NCBI GenBank assembly: GCA_021818605.1
Contig: JAKAUH010001058.1
Location: forward strand, 1-12,846
Origin: Planctomycetota bacterium
GTDB taxonomy: Bacteria > Planctomycetota > Planctomycetia > Isosphaerales > Isosphaeraceae
Direction: 5' to 3'
DNA length: 12,846 nucleotides
Part shown: in pieces, positions 1-8,044 of the stretch
Position numbering within the stretch: the stretch's first letter is position 1
How the letters are laid out: the number at the start of each line of letters is the position of its first letter
Program-made: the position numbers and the translations under genes
The notes under the pieces: generated by a model
The model's input: the letters and a program-made list of their open reading frames with translations, nothing else
Databases searched by the model: none
What the model was told of the DNA's origin: nothing

Positions 1-899
1 GGCTGCACGGCCCGCATGGACGTCTTGCTCGTCTTTTCGGTCTTCCGCCGGATGATCGCTTCGCGGGCGGCGAGGAGCTCGGCAACCGTTCGAGTGCCGG
101 TCGCGACCGCCGGCTTTTTCCCACGGGGCGTGGTCGCGTCGCGGAACCGCGTCAGCAGATCGGCGCGGAGCGCAGCCGAGCCCTCGTCGCCGAGTAGCCT
201 GAGCAGGTAAGCGTCCTTGTCTCGGGCCGGGAGCGACCTGACCCATTTTTCCAGGTGCGCCGTTGATGGACCGGCCGGGACATTGCCGTGACTGGCATCC
301 GCGGCCGCCGCGAGCAGCTCGGAATCGACCCGCAGGAACTCGACCAGTGATTTGAGCGAGGGCGAGAGCCTGTCCAGCCCGGGAGGGACCGGCGGTTCCA
401 TAATTTCGTCATCCGCGTCGTCCGGGCTCAAGCCGTCCTCCGACAGCGACGCGAGCCAGCCGATGTAGAGGGCCCGCAGGTCGCCGCGCATCAACTCGTC
501 CCGGATCGAAATCAGCGACGACATCCACTCTTCCCCTTCGGTCCAGTCGTCGCCCGACTCGTCCTGCGACGTGAAATCGAGGACGACGTGATTCTTGCCC
601 ACATTCATCGACAAGGCCTCGCCGTTGCAGTACAGCTCGAGCTGGTCGACGTCGATGAAAGACAACGGCAGCCGAACCATTAATTGATGGGTGCCCCAGT
701 TGGCGACGTAGACGAACGCGTCGAAGTACGTGGCCATCATGGCCGAAGGCTTGCCCTTGAAGTTCCCCCAGTGGTACTCGTTGGTGAAGCTGGTGGGCGT
801 GATCTCGGCGCGGGTCGAGAGAGCGCGCAGCTCGTCCATCTGCTTCTGGGTGAGCGGCCGGTCGATCGCGCGGAACTCGTAGTATTGATACTCGCTCAT
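1..899 (-). CDS. Conserved hypothetical protein, 3' end beyond the window
   Basis: Reading from ATG at 899 gives 299 codons without a stop to the window edge, so the gene is real but its C-terminus is missing. The N-terminus (MSEYQYYEFRAIDRPLT) and the following motifs (TPTSFTNEYHWGNFKG at about 35-50, ANWGTHQLMVRLP at about 66-78) match my memory of a widespread family of unknown function in Actinobacteria, Planctomycetes and others. An acidic stretch (DESGDDWTEGEEW, about 113-125) precedes a helical part and the motif EPPVPPGL (about 168-175). The visible C-terminus is basic (RRKTEKTSK). There is no signal peptide or membrane segment, so it is probably cytoplasmic. The start overlaps the stop of the upstream gene as ATGA, and GAGAGG lies seven bases upstream of it, so translation is likely coupled. 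I do not know its function. I recall relatives next to SWIM zinc-finger genes, but none is visible here. Confidence 0.9.
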   Translation of the reverse strand, partial: MSEYQYYEFRAIDRPLTQKQMDELRALSTRAEITPTSFTNEYHWGNFKGKPSAMMATYFDAFVYVANWGTHQLMVRLPLSFIDVDQLELYCNGEALSMNVGKNHVVLDFTSQDESGDDWTEGEEWMSSLISIRDELMRGDLRALYIGWLASLSEDGLSPDDADDEIMEPPVPPGLDRLSPSLKSLVEFLRVDSELLAAAADASHGNVPAGPSTAHLEKWVRSLPARDKDAYLLRLLGDEGSAALRADLLTRFRDATTPRGKKPAVATGTRTVAELLAAREAIIRRKTEKTSKTSMRAVQ

Positions 900-1864
900 G
901 GTTGAGCCTCTCGTTGGCCCTCGGCCTGCTGATAAAGGCGGCCCAATTCGAGCAGGATCGGCTCGATCCGGCGGTAGTATTCGTCGTCGTTCATCCGGAC
1001 CTTCTGGTCGCGCAGGGCGGCGAGCGACAGCTCGAGCTCGTCGCGGCGGCGGCGGACTTCGGGCGGAAGCTTCCGCTCGCGGTCGCTGGGAACGAGATGG
1101 ATCTGGTGGGCACGCAGGCCGTCCGGCGAGGCGCCGTCCTTCGCGCGTCGGATCGCGCGGACCCCGTGGAACCAGTCGGGCGGCGTGCCCAGGCGGTCGC
1201 CGTTGTCGTCGAGCAGCGCATGCTCGCTGGCGAGCTGAGAGCGCGTCTTGTAGTAATCCTCGACGCGGTGACTGGCCGAGAGGAACGCCTCGAGCAGCGA
1301 GACCTGGCCGTCCTTGTCGAGATCGGCGTGGGGGTCGGCGATCGACTCGGCCAGATACCGGCCGAAGCGGGCGAAGTTGATCTCGCTGCCGCTACGGGTC
1401 GCCGTGATGACCACGCGGCCCGGTGCGGAGACCCGGTTGAGGAACGGGGCGCTCGCGGAGGTGCAGTCGATCACCACGACTGGACGCTTCGCGGGACGGA
1501 GCCATTCCGCCAGCTCGACGTCGGTCACATCGGGCCCGCGAAGGTTGACCTTCGCCTCGCGGCCGTCGAAGGTTCCGTGGCCGATCAGGACGATCCAGAG
1601 CGGAGCGGTCGCCGAACGGGTCGACTCCGCGAGCAATCCCTTGAGGCGATCGCGATCGGTCGAGCCTGGGTGATCGTCCAGGCCGATCGCGGTGGACTCA
1701 GCCTGCCCGCGCGATGCCGCCGCTTTCCACGACTCGGCCCAGGCGCGGAACTGCGTGGCGTATTCGGGGGTGCCCGGGGCTCCCACAACGACGATCACGC
1801 GCGCAGAGTCGCCCGGCGATGCGGCGAGTGCCGCGAGCCCGATGGATAGCCAAAGCGTCAGCAT
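896..1864 (-). CDS. Caspase/legumain-like (clan CD) protein with EF-hand loop
   Basis: This is a 322-residue protein. It starts with a short hydrophobic stretch (about 2-15) that could be a weak signal peptide, although it lacks the usual basic residues. The core suggests a caspase-haemoglobinase fold: a strand ending in LIGHGTFDG (His96) and a second strand ending in VIDCTSASAP (Cys134), spaced like the His/Cys dyad of clan CD peptidases such as legumain (C13), followed by VVITATRSGSEIN (151-163). A canonical EF-hand loop, DLDKDGQVSLLE (181-192), and a second acidic loop, LLDDNGD (217-223), suggest calcium binding. The C-terminus (about 260-317) is charged and helical. A frame open back to 2191 exists, but it lies inside the preceding gene. 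The ATG at 1864 is 19 bases after that gene's stop, with a weak GAGAA site, and fits the hydrophobic start. The peptidase assignment comes from motif recognition only; the protein could be an inactive relative. Its position suggests a processing or regulatory role in the MoxR/VWA complex. Confidence 0.8.
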   Translation of the reverse strand: MLTLWLSIGLAALAASPGDSARVIVVVGAPGTPEYATQFRAWAESWKAAASRGQAESTAIGLDDHPGSTDRDRLKGLLAESTRSATAPLWIVLIGHGTFDGREAKVNLRGPDVTDVELAEWLRPAKRPVVVIDCTSASAPFLNRVSAPGRVVITATRSGSEINFARFGRYLAESIADPHADLDKDGQVSLLEAFLSASHRVEDYYKTRSQLASEHALLDDNGDRLGTPPDWFHGVRAIRRAKDGASPDGLRAHQIHLVPSDRERKLPPEVRRRRDELELSLAALRDQKVRMNDDEYYRRIEPILLELGRLYQQAEGQREAQP

Positions 1865-1883
1865 GTCGCGGTTCTCGAATTCA

Positions 1884-4280
1884 TCAGGGCAGACCGTTGA
1901 GGCGGCGGATGCCCCACTCGCCGGCCAGGCAGGCGATCGCGATGAGGAAGTACAACGGCTGGTGCCAGAGCGGTGCCGTCCAGGGCTCGGTGATCGGCGC
2001 GTCTCTCGAGGAGAGGCTGGAGACGAATGCACCCAGCCGGTCGCCGTCGACGACCTCGCCGCGGGTGCGGCTGGCGATGGACTCGAGCCAGTCGCGGTCG
2101 GGCTCGAGGCGGGCGAACTCATCAGCGGCGGGCTGAGCGGCCCACCCGGTCTCGCGCTGGCCGACAGCCGAGCCATCGGGAGCCGAGGCACTGGCCAGCA
2201 CGCGATACGCGCCGGCCTGGCGGGTGACGTAGGTGGCGGCGTAGGTGCCCGCCTCGCGGCCGTCGGGCTGGGCGTCGAGGTTCAGCTCCTCGCCGCCCGG
2301 CGCGGTGATCTTGAGAGTGACGCGGGCGTTGTCGAGCGGACGATACTGGGCGTCGCGGACGCGGACGCGCAGGTCGACGGCCGGCGCGGTCGAGTCGGCC
2401 AGCGGGCGGGCGGTGACCTCGATCCGGCGGGGGACGTCGGCGACGAGCCAGCGGATCGCCTGGCGCCAGGCGCGCCTGGGCTCGACGTCGCTGGGATCGG
2501 CGCGCTTGAGGTCCCACCGCCAGAGGGCACCGAGCAGCATCGCGGCGACGCGGCCCTTGCCGAACGGCTGGGCCACGAGCGCCGGCGAGGCGCGGCCCCA
2601 TCCGTCGCGAGCCTCGGAAAGCACCACGGCGCCCGGCTTGATCCCACGCACCTGGTTCAGCACCGGTAGTCTGGGCAGATCGTCGAGCCGTTTGCGTTCG
2701 TCTTCCTCGGTCTTCCGCAGCCGGACCCACGGCTGAAGCAATCCCTCGCGAGTCAGCGAGAGCCGATACTCGGCATCGCCGTTGCCGGGCGGAGGCGTGC
2801 GGTGGAGATACACGGGCAGCAGCTCGCCGACTGGTGTGCGATCATACCGCCCCTCGGCGAACGAATCGGGGCCGCCGAGCATCATCAGGCCCCCGCCGCG
2901 CTGGCTGACGAAGTTTCGCAAGAGCGCGAGCTGATCGGCGGTGAAGAACGCGGCTTCCAGGTCGTCGAGGATGACGGCGTGATACGGATACAATTCCTCG
3001 GCCGTTTTGGGGAACCCATCGCGCAGCTCGTCGGGGCCGGTGGTGCCGAAGCGGGCGAGGACCGGCTGATCGGTGCGCTCGGCCAGGTCGGGGTCGGACT
3101 GGTCGAAGCCGTCGTAGAATGGGTTCGCCTCGCCGCGTCGATTGCTGCGGAAGTCGAACTTCGGCTGCTTGCGAGCGATCCGGATGAGGCCCACGATGCC
3201 GACCTGGTCCTCGGCCTCGAGCGCCCGGCGGAGGAAGCCGAACTCGGGGTCGGGCCGGCCGCTGACATACAGCACGCGGTACGGCCCGCCGCCCTGATCG
3301 ACCACGACGAGCCGGCTGTTGTTGGCGGTCGTCTGCTCGCCGCCGTCGGCATCGGCGCCACCGGAAGCGGGCGGGGCCGTGGCACCGGCGTGAGCATCCG
3401 CATCGGCGGGGATCTCGGCGTCGCGGGCAAAGGCGCGAACGCGGTAGAACGAAAGCCCCTTTTGCTCGGGCCGGAACTGAAAACGGAACGACAGCGGCCG
3501 GTCGTCGCGATTGGCCGTCATCTCCTGGCGTTCGACGTCGTTGCCCGATTCGTCGGTGACGACGGCGACGATCGGCTGGCCGCGGTATCCGGTCGTGGCG
3601 ACATCGGCGCGGAGGACGACCGGCGCCGCCTCGAAGTTGGTCTGGGTGATCGAGACGCCGCGGACGCCGATGTCCCGCCCGCCCCCGCGCGTGGGGGGAA
3701 TCACCGGGTAAATCGGCGGAAGCTGCGAGGGATCGAGGTCGCCCGTGTCGGTGCGGCGGCCGTCGGTGAACACCAGCACGCCCGCGATCGGAAGCCCGCG
3801 GAACCGCTTCGCCAGGGACTGGAGCGAGGTGCCGAGCGACGAGCCGACGCCGTCGAAGGCGAGTGCGTCGAACCCCTCGACCGCGCGGAGGTGCGAGTCA
3901 ATCGCGTAGCGGCGGACGTCGAAGTCCTGCTCGAGCCGGGTCTTCCACGCGGTCTCCTTGCCGAGGCGATCGCGCAGCCATTCGCCGCGCGTGGGCGTGC
4001 CGCGGCCGTCGCGGATGAGCATGCTCTGGCTGTTATCGGCGAGGATGACGAAGGCATTCGCCCCGCGCCGGGGGCGGGTGCCGGTGAGCATCGGCTCGAC
4101 GAGAGCGATCAGGAGCGCGGCGAAGCCGAGGGCCTTGAGCGTCGCCGCGGCGAGCCGGACCGGGCGGCCAGTGCGGGCGCGGGCGTAGCTCCAGAGCAAA
4201 GCCAGTGCGGCGATGCCCGCGAGGATGCCAGCGACCGACGACCACTGGGGCGAGCCCCAGACGAGCGAGGGGAGCTTCAT
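1884..4280 (-). CDS. Membrane-anchored VWA protein with GATase1-like region
   Basis: This is a 798-residue protein with two N-terminal membrane segments (about 16-31 and 46-64). A von Willebrand A domain follows, with a MIDAS motif DNSQS (82-86) and FTDGRRTD (171-178). A beta-rich linker covers about 205-290, then an Ala/Asp-rich disordered stretch (about 290-318). The region from about 333 to 490 starts with YRVLYVSGRPDPEFGFLRRA and includes LDDLEAAFFTADQLALLRNFV and GGGLMMLGGPDSF, typical of class I glutamine-amidotransferase-like folds attached to VWA proteins. It lacks the nucleophilic Cys: the only Cys of the whole protein is in the C-terminal membrane segment (about 774-788). It is therefore probably a binding domain, not an amidotransferase. 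A further beta domain (about 618-705) precedes the anchor. The ATG overlaps the previous stop (ATGA) and has GGGGAG six bases upstream. It is a likely MoxR partner in the envelope. Confidence 0.9.
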   Translation of the reverse strand: MKLPSLVWGSPQWSSVAGILAGIAALALLWSYARARTGRPVRLAAATLKALGFAALLIALVEPMLTGTRPRRGANAFVILADNSQSMLIRDGRGTPTRGEWLRDRLGKETAWKTRLEQDFDVRRYAIDSHLRAVEGFDALAFDGVGSSLGTSLQSLAKRFRGLPIAGVLVFTDGRRTDTGDLDPSQLPPIYPVIPPTRGGGRDIGVRGVSITQTNFEAAPVVLRADVATTGYRGQPIVAVVTDESGNDVERQEMTANRDDRPLSFRFQFRPEQKGLSFYRVRAFARDAEIPADADAHAGATAPPASGGADADGGEQTTANNSRLVVVDQGGGPYRVLYVSGRPDPEFGFLRRALEAEDQVGIVGLIRIARKQPKFDFRSNRRGEANPFYDGFDQSDPDLAERTDQPVLARFGTTGPDELRDGFPKTAEELYPYHAVILDDLEAAFFTADQLALLRNFVSQRGGGLMMLGGPDSFAEGRYDRTPVGELLPVYLHRTPPPGNGDAEYRLSLTREGLLQPWVRLRKTEEDERKRLDDLPRLPVLNQVRGIKPGAVVLSEARDGWGRASPALVAQPFGKGRVAAMLLGALWRWDLKRADPSDVEPRRAWRQAIRWLVADVPRRIEVTARPLADSTAPAVDLRVRVRDAQYRPLDNARVTLKITAPGGEELNLDAQPDGREAGTYAATYVTRQAGAYRVLASASAPDGSAVGQRETGWAAQPAADEFARLEPDRDWLESIASRTRGEVVDGDRLGAFVSSLSSRDAPITEPWTAPLWHQPLYFLIAIACLAGEWGIRRLNGLP

Positions 4281-7200
4281 CGGCCGCTCCCCAGGCGTTC
4301 GTAGTAGCGCCGGACGCCCTCGGCGAAGCGGGGTGGAACGGGGTCGCGATCGATGGGCACCAGCGCGTCGGGCGACTCGCGGCGCTGCAGCTCCTCACCG
4401 ATTCGCTTGCGCAACTCGTTAATGGGATTCGTCACCAGGTCGTTGAGCCTGGTCCAGTCGGGGGCCCTGGAATGGCGTCGGAACTCCTCGCGGGCGCCTC
4501 GGACACGATCGCGGATTCGCGCGGCGTCGGCGCGCCAGTCCGGGTCATCGAGTAGCTCCTCGACGTCGCGCATCCGGTCGGACCACTGGCGGAAATTCCC
4601 GCCGGTGATCGGGCCGCCGGGTCCGCCATGCGGGCCGTTGACCATCCGATCGCCGCCAAGGCGCTCGGGACGATTCGCGTTCTCGTTTCCGCCCCGAAGC
4701 CCGCCGGCCTGGCGTTCGCCCGGCTGGCCGCCCTGGCGCTCGCCGGGCGGCTGATCGCCGGGCTGGCCCTGCTGCTGGCCGTCGCGCTGGCCCTGCTGCT
4801 GGCCGTCGCGCTGACCCTGCTGCTGGCCGTCGCGCTGACCCTGCTGCTGGCCGTCGCGCTGACCCTGCTGCTGGCCGTCGCGCTGCTGGTTGCCCGGCTC
4901 GGACGAAGCCTTGCCCTCCCGATTCTGGCCGGGCTCGGACCGGGCCTGGCCGTCCCTGGGTTGGCTCTGGCCGTCGCGAGGCTGGCGCTGCTGGTCATCG
5001 GCATTGCCGGCATTCTGGCCGGGTCGGTTGCGTTGCGGGTTGTTCTGGGCGATCTCGCGATTGACCTGGTTGGCCAGGTCGTCGAGCTCGTTGCGGGCGC
5101 GGCGGAGCGCGGCGGTCTCATCGCCGAGCACCGATTCGGCGGCGTGCTCGATCCCCTTGCGCAGGTCCTCGATACCGCGGCCGGCGTGCTGAGCGGCGCG
5201 CGCGGCTTCCTCGGGAATGCCGACGTCGACGAGTTGCTGGGTGGCCTTGAGCGACTCGGAGACCTTCTGCTCGTTCGCCTGGCGGACGGTGTCATAGAGG
5301 TTCCGCGCCAGCAGGGGCTCGGTCTCCTCGGCGTCCTGGGTGGTCTGGCGCATCCGGTCGAGGATCTCGTCGGCCTTCTTCGTCTGCTGCTCGGACGCCT
5401 GGCGGAGCTGCTTCCGCTCGTCGGATTCGCGGAGCGAGCGCTCAGGCTGTTTTTGCCAGGCATCGAGTTTCTCGTTGATCTTTTTCTGGTCCTCGTCGAG
5501 GCGGCGGGCCTCGGAGCGCATGCGGTTCATCTCCTCGGCGAAGCGGTTGGAGGTCTCGTTGCGGAACCGCTCGCGGAGGTTATTCAGCCGCTCGCCGGCG
5601 CGGGCGCCCTCGGTGATCGCCTGGGGAATCCGGCCGTGTTCGAGGGCGTCGGACGCCTTGCGAAGGTTCTCGCGGCCCTGCTGGACCTCCTGCCGCGCCT
5701 CGGCCATGCGCTGCTGGTTCTCCTCGTTCTCCATCCGCTCGCGCAGCTCGTCGGTGTCGCGGAGGATCTCGCGCTGCTGGTCGCGCAGCCGCTTGAGCTG
5801 ACGCTCGAGCTCGGCGCGGGCCTCGGGGGTCTTCGCCGCCTCGAGGGCCGACTGGATCTCCTTGAGCCGCTCGTTGAGGTCCCGCTGGCGCTGGGCCAGC
5901 TCGCGCAGGCGGTTCAAAACCTGCCGGTTCTCGGCCTGCTCGCGCTCGCGCTGGGTCTGATTTTCCTGCGAGCGGGCCGTCCGCTGTTCTTCGAAGCGGT
6001 TCTCATCCGGCTTCAGCTCGAGCTGCTGGAGCTGCCGCCGCGAGGCGCTATTTCCACTGCGGCCGTTGCGGTTCTGCCGCGACGAACGGATGACCTGAAT
6101 CTCGCGGGCGCGGAGCTTCAAGAGCGCCTGCGAGGCCGTCTGCGCGGCGGTCAGCGCGGGCCTGAGCGGCGGGATGCTCGGGCCGTCGACGGCCTGGCCC
6201 AGGTGCCCGCCGGCCTCCGTCATGGCCTTGAGCGCCTGCTGGAGCGCGGCGCGCGAAGTGGCGTCGCGCAGCCGCTCGCCGAGCTGACTGGCCTGGTCAA
6301 GGACGGCCTTTTGCGAGTCACGCAGGGTGGTCGCGTCGGGGACGAATTCCGCCGTCGGCCGCGGGCGGGTCTCGCGGCGGATGAGCTTCCAGATGCCGCT
6401 GATGATCTGCCTCTCGAGCTCGGCGAGCTGGCCGGCCTCCTGCGCGTTCTGACCCTGCTGGCCCTGCATCTCGGCCGAGCCCGAGGGCGGTTCGCCCTGG
6501 CGAAATACCTGCTCGAACGGGCGGACCTCGGCGAAGAACATGTCGCTCGACGTCCGGCGCACGGCGCCATCCGGCCCGATGTCCTCGGCCCAGAAGGTGT
6601 ACGAGACGAGCTGGTCGGGCACCGCCTTCATCGCCTCGAAGTCGATCATGTGCTCGGCCTCGATGCGCAGGGGCGGCTTCGGATTGTCCTTCGCCGGAGC
6701 CGATCCGGCCGCGCCCTTCGGCTTCGGCTTCGGCGCGGCGAGGACGATGTCCTTCGGCTCGTCGCCGCCCGTGCTGTAGCTGATCCCGTGGCGGATCAGG
6801 CCGAAGTCGTCCTCGATCCGGGCGTGCAGCTCCAGTTCCTCGAGCGGCGAGACCTCGACATCGTGCCCGGGCCGGGTGATCGCGATCGTCGGCGGCTTGT
6901 TGCGCGTGACGTTGATCGCGATCTCGGGCTCGATCGGGCTGACGCGCCCCTGGGCATCGAGCAACCGGACCTTGAGCCGCCGCGGGTCGGCGAGCACCAG
7001 CTTCGCGCGATACGTATGCGGCTGCGACTCGTCGCGGACGAGCGGGATCGCGCCCTGCTTGTCGATCAGCTCGGCCGCGGCGACGTCCTTGTTCAGCCGG
7101 CAGACGAGCGTCAGCGCGGTCCCCTCGACGGCCGTGACATGGCGGACGTCCTCGACGATCCGGGGCGGCATGTGGGTGTAGTCGGGGAAGACCAGGTGGG

Positions 7201-8044
7201 CGTCGGCGCGCTTCAGCTCGGGGTACTCGAAGATCCGCACGCGGTATGATGGCGTGGTGCGGCCGTCGAACTCGACGCGGTAGCTCAGGTCGGAGGGGAC
7301 CGACTCGATCCGGCCGGCGAACGCGGGGTCCTCGAGGCTGCGGGCCATGCTCCGGCGCGGGCCGCCGGGGACGTCACCGTCAATCACGAGCGTCGCATCG
7401 GCGGGCGGAGGCGTGAAGAAGCGGGCGACGACGAGCAGCGGGCTGCCGCGCTCGAGCTCGACGTCGCCGGGCTCGACCTGGACATCCGACTCGGCCGTCT
7501 GCCAGTAAGATCCGCCGCTACCGTGCGCCGAGGTGCGCTCGCGCAGCACCAGGAAGCCGACGACGGCCGCGAGGAAGACCAGGCCCCCCGTGTGGGCGAG
7601 CCCGGCGAGGCTCAGCTTCCAGGACGGCACGGTCTGGTCCCAGTCGTGCGCGCGGCGGTGCTCGAGCGCCTCGCGGACGACGGTCGACTGGAGATACCCG
7701 AGTCGTCCGCCCGGCGCCGACTCGACCTCCTCGACGGCGGCCAGGAGCTCGGCGTTCAGTTCGGGGTGAGCGTTCTCGATCCGGCGCGCCACCCATCGGG
7801 GATCGCGGGCGGAGCGCGAGGCGAACAGCCCGAACGCCAGCCAGCACGCCCCGGCCAGGAGTAGCAGGAGCCCGGGGATTCCGCCAGCCGGCAGGATCCT
7901 CGCCAGCGGACCCGGCCCGACCGCCGCGACCGCGCAGCCGAGGAGCGCCAGCACCAGCCAGCAGGCCGCCAGGCCGGTCCAGAGCCGGACGCGCCGGTAC
8001 CGAACGGCCACCTGCTCCAACGCCTGCCGCAACTTCCCGCTCAT
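4277..8044 (-). CDS. DUF4175-like giant membrane coiled-coil protein
   Basis: This is a 1255-residue protein. The N-terminus carries three hydrophobic segments (about 21-41, 54-75, 146-167), with a soluble helical part between the second and third. A beta-rich, probably extracytoplasmic region (about 185-540) follows, with Ig-like stretches such as YPELKRADAHLVFPDYTHMP. From about 630 to 1010 the protein is almost entirely charged helix rich in Glu, Arg, Gln and Leu, a long coiled coil. Then comes a Gln/Gly/Arg/Asp-rich disordered linker with five exact RDGQQQGQ repeats (1055-1094), and a conserved-looking C-terminal helical domain ending in RRYYERLGSGR. The layout resembles DUF4175 proteins found beside MoxR/VWA genes in Planctomycetes. 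I chose ATG 8044 although the frame is open to 8281: it overlaps the preceding stop as ATGA, has GGAGGG nine bases upstream, and the extension is only Arg/Pro-rich antisense-type sequence. The role is probably structural, as a scaffold for the complex. Confidence 0.9.
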   Translation of the reverse strand: MSGKLRQALEQVAVRYRRVRLWTGLAACWLVLALLGCAVAAVGPGPLARILPAGGIPGLLLLLAGACWLAFGLFASRSARDPRWVARRIENAHPELNAELLAAVEEVESAPGGRLGYLQSTVVREALEHRRAHDWDQTVPSWKLSLAGLAHTGGLVFLAAVVGFLVLRERTSAHGSGGSYWQTAESDVQVEPGDVELERGSPLLVVARFFTPPPADATLVIDGDVPGGPRRSMARSLEDPAFAGRIESVPSDLSYRVEFDGRTTPSYRVRIFEYPELKRADAHLVFPDYTHMPPRIVEDVRHVTAVEGTALTLVCRLNKDVAAAELIDKQGAIPLVRDESQPHTYRAKLVLADPRRLKVRLLDAQGRVSPIEPEIAINVTRNKPPTIAITRPGHDVEVSPLEELELHARIEDDFGLIRHGISYSTGGDEPKDIVLAAPKPKPKGAAGSAPAKDNPKPPLRIEAEHMIDFEAMKAVPDQLVSYTFWAEDIGPDGAVRRTSSDMFFAEVRPFEQVFRQGEPPSGSAEMQGQQGQNAQEAGQLAELERQIISGIWKLIRRETRPRPTAEFVPDATTLRDSQKAVLDQASQLGERLRDATSRAALQQALKAMTEAGGHLGQAVDGPSIPPLRPALTAAQTASQALLKLRAREIQVIRSSRQNRNGRSGNSASRRQLQQLELKPDENRFEEQRTARSQENQTQREREQAENRQVLNRLRELAQRQRDLNERLKEIQSALEAAKTPEARAELERQLKRLRDQQREILRDTDELRERMENEENQQRMAEARQEVQQGRENLRKASDALEHGRIPQAITEGARAGERLNNLRERFRNETSNRFAEEMNRMRSEARRLDEDQKKINEKLDAWQKQPERSLRESDERKQLRQASEQQTKKADEILDRMRQTTQDAEETEPLLARNLYDTVRQANEQKVSESLKATQQLVDVGIPEEAARAAQHAGRGIEDLRKGIEHAAESVLGDETAALRRARNELDDLANQVNREIAQNNPQRNRPGQNAGNADDQQRQPRDGQSQPRDGQARSEPGQNREGKASSEPGNQQRDGQQQGQRDGQQQGQRDGQQQGQRDGQQQGQRDGQQQGQPGDQPPGERQGGQPGERQAGGLRGGNENANRPERLGGDRMVNGPHGGPGGPITGGNFRQWSDRMRDVEELLDDPDWRADAARIRDRVRGAREEFRRHSRAPDWTRLNDLVTNPINELRKRIGEELQRRESPDALVPIDRDPVPPRFAEGVRRYYERLGSGR
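4763..4882 (-). repeat. 24-bp tandem repeat, five copies, coding RDGQQQGQ
   Basis: Five head-to-tail 24-base units lie in frame within the giant coiled-coil gene and each encodes RDGQQQGQ. The only difference I see is one synonymous Gly codon: the two units at 4763-4810 carry GGC and the three at 4811-4882 carry GGT. Degenerate partial units flank the array on both sides (for example QPRDGQSQPRDGQ towards the N-terminus). The unit length is a multiple of three, so gain or loss of units by slippage would change linker length without breaking the frame. Confidence 0.95.

Noticed and set aside
1865..2191. N-terminal extension of the clan CD-like protein to a start at 2191
   Set aside because: The extra 109 residues lie in another frame of the VWA/GATase-like gene and are low-complexity Ser/Pro/Arg. 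The hydrophobic N-terminus fits a start at 1864.
2802..4304. Plus-strand open frame of 500 codons opposite the VWA/GATase-like gene
   Set aside because: It is an antisense shadow caused by high GC at third codon positions. The composition is rich in Arg, Ala, Glu and Gly without recognisable motifs, and the minus-strand gene has clear domains.
4763..4882. CRISPR-like array
   Set aside because: The 24-base units are contiguous without spacers and lie in frame in a coding region, so this is a protein-coding tandem repeat.
4628..7249. Long plus-strand open frame (873 codons) that looks like a Leu/Ala/Val-rich membrane protein with LLAVALTL repeats
   Set aside because: It is the exact antisense of the coiled-coil gene. 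The apparent hydrophobic repeats are the complement of the RDGQQQGQ-coding units, and there is no ribosome binding site or plausible domain.
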